Below, in pieces: positions 35,731 through 47,800 of a stretch of 64,000 nt of DNA. Where the stretch lies: positions 62,001 to 126,000 of the forward strand of contig JAMZAV010000363.1 in the NCBI GenBank assembly GCA_024449915.1. The letters run 5' to 3'. Made by a program: the position numbers and the translations under genes. The stretch comes from Sweltsa coloradensis. Lineage: Eukaryota; Arthropoda; Insecta; Plecoptera; Chloroperlidae. The notes below the pieces were generated by a model that did not search any database, had not been told where the DNA came from, and saw only the letters and a list, made by a program, of their open reading frames with translations. How positions within the stretch are numbered: position 1 is the first letter of the stretch; the number at the start of each line of letters is the position of its first letter.

Positions 35731-36104
35731 TTTACCGCTTGGCGCCTACGATATTATAAACCCTGCGTTTGAAGGGACAATCTTTTACGTGGTAAGGTCA
35801 ACAAAGTCCAAGTAACTACGTTAGAACTTGAAGGTAATTGTGAACACAAATTTTGTGTGCGAATACAGAGTTATAAATTATAAAAATACATGAAAAATAC
35901 AAAAAACATCAAAAGAAGAAAAATATAATGGCACAAATGACTTATTTACTGCTTGGCGCCTACGATATTATAAACCCTGTGTCGATATTGCGTTTGAAGG
36001 GACAATCTTTTACATGGTAAGGTCAACAAAGTCCAAGTCACTACGTTAGAACTTGAAGGTAATTGTGAACACAAATTTAGTGTGGGAATAATACAGAGTT
36101 ATAC
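35731..36104 (+). repeat. Recent two-unit tandem duplication
   Basis: A unit of about 145 bp at 35731-35874 recurs at 35945-36104 with very few differences. The second unit has an insertion of about 11 bp after the AAACCCTG block. Shared blocks include GCTTGGCGCCTACGATATTA, AAGGTCAACAAAGTCCAAGT and CTTGAAGGTAATTGTGAACA. It is non-coding and lies about 5.5 kb upstream of the GATA gene start. Confidence 0.8.
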
Positions 36105-36109
36105 AGAGA

Positions 36110-37165
36110 CAGAGTTTTAATTTGAGTTTGAGTTGAGCTAATCCTCGCTATGCAGACTTTGACTCAACCAAGAACTGATCTAGTCCTGTCTATACTAAAA
36201 TAGAACCCTCCTCTAAAATGTTCAGGAGTTCTTTGTTTCCCCTTGTAGATCTCAATCTAGTGCATAACATGGTCAAGTTGGGGCAAACGCCCTCAATAAC
36301 ACGTCGGCGTGGCGCGGGCCTTGGTGCGACCACTTCATCGTCTCGTGGGCTCCGAACATACACGAAGATTTACGATCTTTAGATTCGGAGATAGATTAAT
36401 TGATGTCTTTATCGATGTCTGTGAATATATTAATACGTGTGGATTTTGTCACTGTGCACTACAGCCCACGCAGAGTGAGGGAAAGAGTGAAGGACAATGT
36501 GCAGTGAAATCATTTCTGCGATATACTTCAATTAATTATATAATATAATAATCCTTCACACATATGGTTAGTAATTAATCATGTTTAAACATTATAACAA
36601 TAGCAAGATACAGACATGACCATAAATGTATCTTACTCAAGTAATTAGAACATTAGCATATAAAAGGTCATTCCATAATATCAATCTTTATAGCCAATTT
36701 TAAACTACTGTATAGCCAATTACTACGAAATAACTTATAAAGATATTGCTACAAAGTCATTACAAATTGTTATTCGTATAACCTGTAAAAAAATAACCAT
36801 TTTATTCTTAATTTATCTTGCACTTTGTTTTACGAAAAATTATCCTAATAGTAAGTATAAGTCAATGGTAAGATACGAAGTGGGAGACATTGACAAAAGT
36901 GTAATTAGTAACCTTATCTTTTCAATAATAAAGACAAATAATAAGAAATATCCAAAATAACTATTTTATATCATTTTGCCACCTTTCTTTTAATCACTAT
37001 TGTAAACCACTCGTCTGTAACAAACTGCTGCAGTGTGCCCTCTTAATAGAGACGTGGCCCCGTGTGCACCCTCTTAAGACACCAGTCTGCGCCCTTGCAA
37101 GGAATTCTGAGGCTAATTAGGCACCACCTACACGTGGCTGTGCTAACGATGAGAGGGGCCGGGGA
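36110..37165. other. Spacer, no gene seen
   Basis: A mixed-composition block at about 36300-36500 contains several GATA and TTATC-type hexamers (for example near 36388 and 36408), which could be GATA-factor sites. No exon was recognised. Confidence 0.4.
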
Positions 37166-37172
37166 TTGACCC

Positions 37173-37205
<33 letters not shown>

Positions 37206-37210
37206 GAGAC

Positions 37211-37261
<51 letters not shown>

Positions 37262-37296
37262 GAGACAGAGAGACAGACAGACAGACAGACAGACAT
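37173..37296. repeat. ACAG/AGAC tetranucleotide microsatellite
   Basis: A 124-bp tract of CAGA units with a few GAGA interruptions. The serine/leucine/cysteine/valine repeat frames on the minus strand come from it. Confidence 0.9.
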
Positions 37297-37359
37297 CAAA
37301 TCCTTTGGGCACAAACCCCACAATCATATGCTTTTGCTTTGATTATACTACATCCTGCA

Positions 37360-37560
37360 TAAATGTTGGAGGTGCCAAGAAAGTAAAAATTCAAACTTTT
37401 TTCCCTTTCTCTCAGGGTCCCATTAACATTCTGTATCATCCTTGTTGAAGGGCGATGTCAACAAAAGATCGCATGTCAATCGGACGTCATGTTCGGTTTT
37501 AATCGTGAGACGTGACACACGCACAGATGGACGAACGGACAGAGAAGTGATGCTTATTTT
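37360..37560 (+). repeat. Dispersed repeat family B, copy
   Basis: It has GGAGGTGCCAAG, ACATTCTGTATCATCCTTG and a GTGACACACGCACAGA end, as in the other copies. Confidence 0.45.
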
Positions 37561-39600
37561 GAACTTCACTCTTCAATTTACATTAGGAAAATTAATTACT
37601 CAAAGGGAATCCCTAAACTCAAAATATGATTTCTAAACAGTAAAAACGTCTGAAAAGTACGTAGAATGAAAGAGGGATTTTATAAAAGAGCAGATATATT
37701 TTTTTATTTGTTTTGACGGAACATAACCTCAGAATCAACCATTATATTCAAATTGCTCGAATTAATCTAGCTAGCTGAATTTTGAGCAGCGGTTTTTTGT
37801 ATATTGTTTCTACACTCCTTTATCTACGACCTGAATATATGGGAAACTAGTTGTTTGTAGTTTCTGGAGTTGCAGGATTTTTTTTCCCTTAATTATAATT
37901 TGTACCGTCAGGCGAAAAAAAAATCGAGGTTTAGGTTCTAGATGAAGTTGAGTAGAAATAATATACAAAATACCGCTGCCCAAAATTCGATTTTGAACTT
38001 GCTGGATTGATTCAGGCAATTTGAACATAATTGTTCTTTTGTCCCATGAAAATATTTTCAAAAATTAATCGGCTCTTTAATAAAGTCCCTCTTTCATTCT
38101 ACTAAATTTTCAGACGTCTTCTACTGCATTCTTTAGAAATCATATTCAGGTCTAGGGATAGGGGAATGAGGACAAGTGACAACTATTAACTCAAAAATGT
38201 AACTATGCATAATGTTATTTGTTAATAGATTAATAATTTTTAAGAGTGTACCTTTTCTAGATGTTTTGCATCGTTTTAGTATCTGTACCTAAACTAGCCA
38301 TATCTGATCAACATTGCTAGCGACAATGCTAAATTTTCTAATTTAGTATTCATATTATTTCATATCAGTATAATATTAAACTAATAATGGATCCCATATC
38401 TGGTGAATCGGTTCATTCCAAAGTATGTGAACGTATCGTAATCAATTATTAAGATACACGTGTTTGATTTGACTAGTTAATGGGTGAATGCTAAAACACA
38501 TTCGTTTATATTTTAAATCTATTAACGTCTATCCTACTCAGTTATGAGAACTGATTTATTTTGTAAACTACTGACGACACAAATATAGACAAACGTTTTT
38601 ATTTTAAAATAATTTATGGATTGATTTATTTATTTAATCAATTATACCTACGTGAGTTTTACCGATTAATGAAATCGAGAAACAAACGGTTGTTACTTAT
38701 AACCATAATATGATTTTACTATCAACACTTATTCTTATCTAATCGATAAAAAAAATGTTTGACAGCACAACAATTTATTATCAATATAACGTAGTGGCAA
38801 GTACATAAACATTATTTTATGACAAATAAAACCTGCACGTAATCATGTAAACATATAATATAACTCAACTATAATTGTCCCCCAGTGGCGTTAAGTACCC
38901 CAGTGGCGTAAATCAGCATGAATGAGTGTGGATGGGCGTGGCGAGAGGAAATACGAAGTACCATTCATTCTGAAAACGACGCAAGAAAATGCGCAGAGAT
39001 CGTAAATTATGCGATCTGATACTTGGGGTGAACTTGACTCTTGAGAAGACGTCTGAGTTGATGAAGTTGTGGGAATTCCGCGACACCCAGACAGAACTCA
39101 ATGAGGGAGAGAAATATATGAACGAACTAGCAATGTTGGGGCTACTTGTGTGTAGGAATTGTTTCAAGGCACTGAAATAGGTTACAGTAATTAGCGGACT
39201 AGTTTTAGTAATTAACCCCCAAATTACACCAGAAATTCTTTGTTTGTTTCTCATGTCTGTCCACAGTCATACTGGAACTTTACCAAACAATTTGTGAAAA
39301 TATCGCTATTTGACAGTAACTGAAAACAGTCTACGAGTACTACAAATTTTGATAGTTTATCGACTATCAGAGTTAATTGTCTGAAAGGCGTGAAAGTGTG
39401 TACCCAATCGGGCTCTATCGAGTACCTTTTATTGTATGGCAATTGCGACAAACTTATTAAGTAGATAATAGTACAGGGTCTGGGAAAGAATTGGGTGCTA
39501 CGTTTGTTTGTAGCTGTGGTTTCACCCCAAGCAGTGGATATTTATCCACAGTTTCGTGTGTAAGCCACAAATCTCAAATGCTGGGTAGCGAAACGTTACT
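37561..39600. other. AT-rich spacer, no gene seen
   Basis: No coding exon was recognised. A 113-codon minus frame at 38913-39254 has no motif I know. Confidence 0.45.
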
Positions 39601-39607
39601 AATATTT

Positions 39608-39875
39608 AGAGATACGTGTATATAGCATTGTCAGGTGTCATTTTATAGCGTTTTGTAATAGCCTCTATTTTTTGGCCACTTTAAAAACTGTTAAGCTTTT
39701 TTATATTTTTATTTTAAAATTTTGTCATCAAGGTTGAATTAATATCAACCGGATAAAAATGTGTATAAACATATTATAGATACCATGAAAAAAATAGTAC
39801 TGAAAAATGGTATTTTTAGTGAAAAAATAGCACTTTGTAGCATCTATTCACAAAACGCTATTTTCACGTATCTCT
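39608..39875. mobile_element. MITE-like element with AGAGATACGTG ends
   Basis: AGAGATACGTG at 39608-39618 and its inverse at 39865-39875 bound 268 bp. Just inside, ATAGCGTTTTGT-type sequence is also inverted between the two sides. No reading frame was seen. The class is not assigned because no clear target duplication is visible. Confidence 0.5.
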
Positions 39876-39879
39876 ACTG

Positions 39880-40185
39880 ATATTAAATCTGCTTATGGTT
39901 AGAAGAACATGTTGTAAAATAGCTTTATAATATTTTGGAAAACTAAACTAAGGTCAAGACAATGTATTTCTTACTAATAGTTAATATAGTGTTATTACAT
40001 ATTATTTTGTTTTATTACTAAAATTTCGTATTTATTTTTGCATCAAATTTCTACTGTGTAATTTAAATGATACATTTTTAGTTTTTCAATTTTTTGAAGG
40101 TAGGCTCAAAACCAAATGCTACGTATTATTGAGAAAATGCAAAAGATAAATAATAAAATTACAATTTCTTGAAAATCTAACTATT
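39880..40185. other. AT-rich spacer, no gene seen
   Basis: Nothing was recognised. Confidence 0.5.
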
Positions 40186-40189
40186 TTAT

Positions 40190-40445
40190 CGTTCAGTACC
40201 ACTTTCTTTGCCAACATTTCGCCATCCCCCTCTAGTTAACCCTAGCAGTGCTAAGTAATGGGCTGGTTGTCGCTCCCGAAGTGTTGAGTAATCCCGCCAG
40301 GGTCGCGAGGTCCGGGGTTGTGTTTCACTGCGCAGGAAACAGCGAAGATTAATCTGCGGAGTGGGGCAAGCAAAGTGGCGTCGGGTTTGTCGGGGGTAGC
40401 ACACTTCTTGCACGTGTCACGTGGTGTATGAGGCGAGGGGACTGA
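40190..40445. promoter_or_regulatory. GC-rich island with paired E-boxes upstream of the GATA gene
   Basis: A GC-rich block about 1.1 kb upstream of the first recognised coding exon. It carries CACGTG twice, at 40411-40416 and 40418-40423. It could be a promoter, an untranslated first exon or an enhancer of the GATA gene; which one is inference. A 75-codon minus frame in it matches nothing known to me. Confidence 0.35.
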
Positions 40446-40778
40446 ACAGTAAACATCTAGGATTCTAGGGGGTTAATATTTATCATAAATAAATAAACGC
40501 AATGTCAAATAATAAAACATTTTAAAATTATTTTGCGAAACTTATGCCAATGAAAATTGTGTTTAGAATGCATCCGTTTGACTGAACACAATGCTCAGGA
40601 AACACACGACTGTGTAAAACGTGTAAACATGAAAAAGGGCTCTTTAATCATTTCCGTAAAGTGGGGGGAATAGTGTGGTGTGTGTGTAAATGTGCACTAC
40701 AATTTACACGGTAAAAAATTAGGTTCCCCTCCCACGTCACCCCAGTCTATAGCGTCAACAAACGCTGACAAAAGTTGG

Positions 40779-40812
40779 ACGCTAAAAGTTAGTCGCGTTG
40801 ATGGATGAGCGC
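40779..40812 (-). mobile_element. Helentron-like 3' end fragment
   Basis: It contains GTCGCGTTGATGGATGAGCG, the inverse of the conserved 3' end of H2-H4, without the rest of the element. Confidence 0.45.
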
Positions 40813-41447
40813 GTTTGGTCTATTGAGCGTTCCCTAAATTTGATAAGCATTTAAATTCGTTTACTTTTTGCTATTGTTCCTATAGAATTGTATATTTTAA
40901 TTTAGTGCTTAGTCGGGTGCATATCATGGCAATACCAAGCAACAATATACACGACAATAGACAAAGTATATATCTTTCCCAACAACTTATTTAATGTTTA
41001 TTGAATGTTTTTTATTTTAACTCCTCAAAGTCCTGTTTAAAAACAAAAAAACCGTGACGTAACTGAGTTTTATAAAAAACGGGCAATAGCTAACGACTAA
41101 TAACAACGATTTTATTCAAGTAATCTTATTTTGATCTAGGTCTTTGCATGGAGAGTACGAGGCTACTACCATTATCCTTACACATTATTAAATAGATCAC
41201 TTTGGTACCTGTAACCTCCCCTAAACGTCTAGCCCGACCTTGATCCAAAGTAAAATAATATATATTGGTAAAGTAATGCCAACAAACATAGTAATAGAAT
41301 CGGTATATTCGGTTATTATTGTGAGAGTGACACACGTACAGACGGACGGACAAATGAAGAGAAAAATGCTCCTAAAATAACGAATTAATAAAATGGAGTA
41401 TTAATTAAGGTGTGTTTGCATTCTGCGTTTCACTTCACTGTTTGCAG

Positions 41448-41539
41448 GTAATTTCCCTCTTTTTTAAAGGTCACGCCATGTTCCAGACACCGTCCGACTG
41501 CCGTGCGCCACCTACGCGGACTCGACGCCAACTAGTAAC
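41448..41539 (+). other. pnr: 5' UTR part of first recognised pannier exon, with uORF
   Basis: A splice acceptor is possible at 41447 (TTTGCAG) or 41469 (TTTTTTTAAAG). A 21-codon upstream ORF starts at ATG 41478 and ends in TGA 41541-41543. It overlaps the main ATG (41540) in the arrangement ATGA, out of frame. Upstream untranslated exons are expected but were not identified. Confidence 0.5.
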
Positions 41540-41813
41540 ATGAGTAGTTTCTTGGGCTCGTCGGCTCAGCCGGTATATGTCCCGTCCAACCGCGTGCTGG
41601 GCCCCTTGAGTCACGGCCCCCAGTACAACCCCGGGGGGCAGGGGGGCCACTTCGGGGGCTCGGGCGCCTCGTGGCATCAGGGGGGAGAGTGGGGCGGATC
41701 GGGGGGGTCACATCACAACCCCTTCTACTCGCAGAATGCGGCGATGATGATGCCGGCGTGGAGGGCGTATGACGGGAGCTCGTTCCAAAGAGGGTCGCCT
41801 TATGGGGAGTGGG
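41540..41813 (+). CDS. pnr: pannier coding exon 1
   Basis: It encodes residues 1-91 plus the first base of codon 92. The start ATG 41540 has a favourable AAC just before it, and the frame is open from there to the donor GTGAGT at 41814. The Gly-, Ser- and His-rich sequence carries [11 protein letters not shown], matching the conserved N-terminal activation-region motif of GATA4/5/6 proteins. Reading past the donor continues open for about 70 codons into the intron, but that part is unrelated. Confidence 0.85.
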
Positions 41814-44800
41814 GTGAGTTCTTGGTCATCATAAACAAAGTGTCTTTTTTACCCCAGAGGTGTCTGGAAGAACTTTTTTCGCTATTTTCACCCACTTTCT
41901 GCACATGCGCGTGGGTACCAAAAGGGTTTTTCTGCTGTCGCACATTCACTCATTCATTAAAAAGTTTTAGAGGTTCTTTGTACGGGGTGACTCCTTATCA
42001 GTTGAAAGTCCTTTATATTTAAAATAAAAACATTAAAGGTTATGTAGGTTTTTTGTTGTGAATTTTTGAGAATTTTAGTGAAAAACACGATGAATTTATT
42101 TTGGACCCCCCAGCCGAAGAAGTTCCCTTTTTATAGACACCCTTGCGCATGCGTAGAAAGTTGGTGAAAATAGCAGAAAACTCTTTTCTAAACACCCCAA
42201 GGGTGTAAATAGAGGCGGCCCATTATAAAGAGTATCCGTTCTTTTAAACAGCAGTGGCATTGGATTATTAAAATATCCAAATGCCAGAATAAAGTCAATA
42301 ATCAATGCACTTTTAAGCGCTAAAGCAATAATTTGCATTCATGAGAAAACATTTGAAATACACCTATTTGTACTCGTAACTAAAAAACGACCCACGTGAA
42401 TAAAATGGTTTAAATATTTCTTATCATGCCTCAAAATATATGAGTAACATAATCCAGAGCAACGTGCAGTCAGTTCGTGGCGGCACACTTTTAATTTGTT
42501 GACATATTCAACAGAAACGTGGGCCTACTAGCTACTCATATACTTAAGAAACGTAATAATAAACATTCAATTTACACGTATTCATAATATACACAATTTG
42601 AAAAGGTTGCATTTACCCTATGGCGCTTGAACATAATTTTATAAATACTATTGCTATTACCTATTGATAATTTATAAGTTTTAAGATTTGTATTTTGCAA
42701 TCAAATACCCCAGTTAATAACAATAGGCCTAAGGAAAACAAAATTGTTTTTCAGCAAATAGCAATGTTAAGACTATACGAATAAAATACAAATATCATAA
42801 AACCACACACAAGAATGCTAAATTATGTTTATTATATTTAGTTTGGCCATCATCACAAATTAAATTTCTGCACATTGCTGGTGATGAGAATAAGAGTTTA
42901 GCCCCAGAACAACCTGGACTAATTGGATGAGCGAAGCGAAGACTTCAATTTCACCTGACCCCCGAAAAATTTTGCTCGGGCGTTTTTTTGTTTGTTTTTG
43001 TTTTTCTGTCTGCTTGTTAGCTAACTACCAGGCAAACGGCATTCCAGATCTTGATGAAAATTGGAGGGGACCTTCGAAATCTCCGTACTTAGAGGAGTAT
43101 TGTTTTTGGGTACAATCGAAGAAATATTTCTCACGAATATCGTACTTTTACCATGTTTGTAATATTTTTATTGCGATATTTTCGTGACATTTGGGCCGAT
43201 TCTGACCAAACGGGTGGGGCTACACGTTCATATTATACATGGACATTGAGGTTATGGTTATGTATTACCTTTTGAAAGAATAAGTTGAAAAAATTAGCCA
43301 GAATCTATAGAAAGAAATGTTTTAATATGAGTTTTGCGAGATGTAAAACAATAATTAACAAGTAACTATAGAAACTTGACAACAATCACCAACAATGCGT
43401 TCATAAAGCAATCTTCGGGCCTACAGATACTTGACATTCTAATAACCATAGCAATTAGTACTTTATAAAAATTATTCTAATTTAACAAACATGATTTGCA
43501 ATGGAACTTGAATAAATAGAGATCCCACGCATACTAACATTTTTAAAGAAAAGCTCATCCATCAACGCGACGGGACTTTAGCGTTTTCCTGGTAATAATA
43601 TAGCCTACTCCTGTGCTTGTGTTGGTTCAGACGGCGCGATGGAGTTCCAGTTTGGCGAGGGGCGGGAGTGCGTCAACTGCGGCGCGATATCCACGCCTCT
43701 CTGGCGCCGCGACGGCACCGGGCACTACCTGTGCAACGCCTGCGGGCTCTACCACAAGATGAACGGCATGAACCGGCCGCTCATCAAACCGTCCAAAAGA
43801 CTGGTAAGATTGAGATAATTTAATAATATTGGTAATAAATCAAACGTCCAAAAACTGGTAAGATTGAGATAATTTAATAATATGGTAATACATAACACCG
43901 TCCAAAAGACTGGTAAGTATTGAGAAAGTATAGTCTATGAATATACGTGGGTAAGCCAGGTTAAATTCCAGGTTATTTGCAATGCCTTATACCCGCGTGT
44001 TTCCAGGATTTTTTTTTGTAATTTTGGATTTTACCGACAATGTTGTCTCCAGCGTTAAACGTGCGACTCTGATTCGGGAGATCCCGGGTCCCGGCAATCC
44101 TGTCTAAAGTTTTTACACAAGGTTTACCTCGGACAACCCTTCACAATTGTGCATGCATTGCACTCTGGACAGAATTAATACTACAAATTATTATTATCCA
44201 TTCTAAATTATTCATACATTATACTTTGTAACCTACTAATAAACTTAAAAAAGTCTGTAACAGGATATAGGAGATGCGCTTTGCGCAAATTCCTGATCGT
44301 TCGGCTAACTTAGCCTACAAAACAATAAAATTGTTCAGAACTTTGTACAGTTGTCAGGAAAGCAGCCAAAATTACAAAAAATACTAAAGATTACAACTGT
44401 GAAAAGATAAATTGATTTTTGTGATATTTGATATTGTTAAAAAAACAAAAGAGACAATTTTCGAAAATTCTTTCTGTCTCATATGATAAATACATATAGT
44501 GATAATTTAAAACTTATATATCCTTGCTTGAAAACTATAGGCAAAGTTACAACATATACATAGGATAGGATGCTTCCTGGCCGAACGAATAGTAACTTGA
44601 AAAAATGTCAGAGAGAATAATTTTTCCCTTTTGAAATCAAGCGCCTAAAAACGCAAAAATTAAATATAAATCTAGAATTCAATTCGATTGCTAAAACAAC
44701 CGAAATCGGGGGGAAATGTCAGTTTTATAAAAATAATAAAAAACAAAAATTAATCCAAAATATACTTTCAAAATCAATTTCAAATGTATTGACTGTGTGT

Positions 44801-47800
44801 GTCCCCCAGACGGCCAACCGTCGCCTGGGCCTGTGCTGTACCAACTGCGGCACGAGGACCACGACTCTTTGGCGTCGCAACAACGACGGAGAGCCCGTGT
44901 GTAACGCGTGTGGGCCTATACTTCAAGCTGCACGGGGTGAACAGACCGCTAGCCATGCGCAAAGACGGGATACAGACGAGGAAGAGGAAGCCCAAGAAAC
45001 AGGAGAAGGCGGGGGAGGAGCAGGTCACCTCAGGAGGAGGAACAGGAGATTCCAGTGAGTGAATTATATTTTTGTTGTAATCTATGAAAGCCTCCCGGGG
45101 TAGAATTTGGCCAGGAGCATGGCTCTGCTGACCGTAAAAGGCGAGAAAAGAGATAAAGTTCATCTCGTAAATATTCGATCTCGGGCTGTCGTGGTAGGAA
45201 ACCTCTCCCCCTTCCCTTGACGACCTCCGAGATGAAAACCCATACGATGACAAAGACGATGACAACCACGACGTGTAACAAACACCCCATTTCCAGTCTT
45301 GGGCACGGTACCCCTAAAAAGGATGTGAGACGTTCCTCGTTCCTCGAAAGGTACTTAGTTCCTTTCGCGTTTCTAATGCCAGCTCTTATTTTAATAATAA
45401 TGATAAATGTGATAAGAGTTTATTTATCATTACTTGTATTTATTAAAGTGAATCCCAGACCTTCTGACGAGGGTGGCGCCATTTTCGAAAACACAAGATG
45501 TCACAAGATATTTTTTATACTACAGTGCTGTTTACAATATCAGGTACTGGAATTCGACGTGATTACGACGGCGAAAGGAACTTATAGAAAATCTTAAATT
45601 CGTTTCAAGTTCCCACGAAACACTAACTTTGACGTTACAAGTTCCTGATCTAAGAAAAAGGAACGCGTTCCCACAAAAGTTCCTGAAAAAGGTACGCGTT
45701 CCTCCCCAAGACCACCCATTTTCTCCTCATATCTCCCAGGATTGAGTGGCGCATGCATAATGACCTGAAAGTTGACGCTCCCCATATCCAAATAAACTAC
45801 ATACAACCAAAGTATAAAAGCATCCATTTCTAAAAAGCTCCATGTATGCATAATTTCAATTATCAGCATTGTGTACGAGTGGACAATATTCGAAATCGCA
45901 ATCAAATTAGCATGAAAACGCTACTTTTCGAGCCCAAAATGTGCGTGCGTTCTTTTCAAATTACGCCTAAATTTTTCTATCGATCAAGTTTATTTTCATA
46001 CTCAAAATGGTGATACCAATCCTCGTGCAAGGTTTGTTTTTCGATTTTGGTCCCGTTTGGTTACACTCAATTTTTAAATAATGATCAAAAATTGCTTATT
46101 TTTGTGGACTTTGAGGACTCTCACTAAATAATCTGTGACTAAAATGGTACAAAATGGCTCTCTACGAGAAATAAGTATTTAGTTCTGTCGGAGAGTGTAA
46201 ACCTATCACGAAAGGTTAATTTTCCTTAATTACGTTATCCGAAAAGCACGTAAGTACTGCACTCTGGATTTTGTTGGATGAGCTTGAGCACCGTAAGTTT
46301 GACAAAATGCAAAGGCAACAGGAATTCCACTTGGAAGATATATCGTTTTTCTTTTCGGTTTGTGAATTGCACCCAACTGTCAAATAAGAATGTTTGACTG
46401 TCGCTATCAGAACACTTTTTCCAAATTACTTACTTTTTCAGTAACGGACAGTTAATATTTTACCAAACCGGTGATTTGTAGTAATTTTCCAAGATTGTGC
46501 ACTGTGCAGGCGACAATTATTTAAAATCTCGTCGTCGGGGAACTTTCCCCTTTCCCTTTGACTACCTCCTCGACGGCGACGACAAACACGGACGGATGAT
46601 GACACAGACGAAGACGACCACGACGTGGGGGACCCCTGCCCTCCCCATATGCTTGTGGCTGGTTCTGACCAGCACAGGCCTGTCCACCCCTTGTCCCCCT
46701 CGCGTCTCCCCTTACGTTCCTCCCCTTGGAAAGAAGTATGCATGGTGGTAATCCACACTTATAGAATTACTTTTTAAAGATTCCTATACATTTGACATGG
46801 GCACTGTTAAGTTTACTGTTGAGTGCCCTAAAACAACACTAACTAACAAACTAACTAACTAACTGAATTGGATTAACGAAGAAAAACACAACTAAAAATT
46901 CTCAGATTAGACCTATTCCGGCGATATAATTGCCAATGTATGACAGTCGCAATATTCAAATGTGTGTTCGTAAACAATTTTTATATATCTTTATATATTC
47001 TCCATATTTCTTATCTCATAATATCCATCTACAATAATCAATCTTAAATTAGTATCGACAAAATGCAAACTGACATCCGATTCTAAACTAGACAATGAAA
47101 TCCTCCACGACAACACAGACTGATATCATTATTTCGATGCTTGTAAATATTTTACGTCTGTCCTGTAATCACTTTTTACAATATTAAATATTAATGATAA
47201 ATATTTTTAATTAGTTTAAAACGTAAAAATATATAAAATTGTGTACTATTTACTTCATTGCAAATCTATAATATATTTGACTGATAATATTATTCCTTAT
47301 AGCAGTTTAGTAAAAAAGACTGGGATCATCGAATGTTTTTTTAGCCAACAAACAGCACAAAATGGCAAAAACGTAATTACGACGGTGGTTTGTTACTGCC
47401 TCAAATGGTTCTAATATTTTTTATTTATTTTTTAAGTTTCCGAAGAGAAAGAAGAGTCTATATTTTATCTGTTATATCGAAAAAGAATTAATGCAAATAT
47501 ATTTATAATAAAGCAATAATAATGTAATTCCAAACTTAGAACAAACTTCGCGTATCCCAGCACAAAGTTGCTTCTCCCATCTCTCTCTCTCTCTTTCTTG
47601 CTTCGCGCCGTGCCCGTCGTATCTTCGCCAGCGCCACTTGTCAGACACGCTTGCTTGCGGTTAGTACAGTCGGCTCACGAGTGATGGCGTCACTGTTCTT
47701 ATGTACAAGACTTGCTCTGAAGCCAACAAATTCACAAGTCCTCGGTAGTATAGTGGTAAGTATCCCCGCCTGTCACGCGGGAGACCGGGGTTCGATTCCC

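Noticed and set aside
37173..37296. Regular repeat that might suggest a CRISPR-like array
   Set aside because: It is a simple tetranucleotide tract with no spacers, in a eukaryotic genome.
37043..37327. 94- and 68-codon minus-strand frames rich in Ser, Leu, Cys and Val
   Set aside because: They are translations of a CAGA microsatellite, not genes.
41814..42022. Open reading frame continuing from pannier exon 1
   Set aside because: Family similarity stops at the GTGAGT donor, and the next exon joins in phase. The extension is intron and contains a repeat arm.
44780..45265. 161-codon minus-strand frame
   Set aside because: It is antisense to the pannier C-finger exon and runs into a repeat; a shadow frame.
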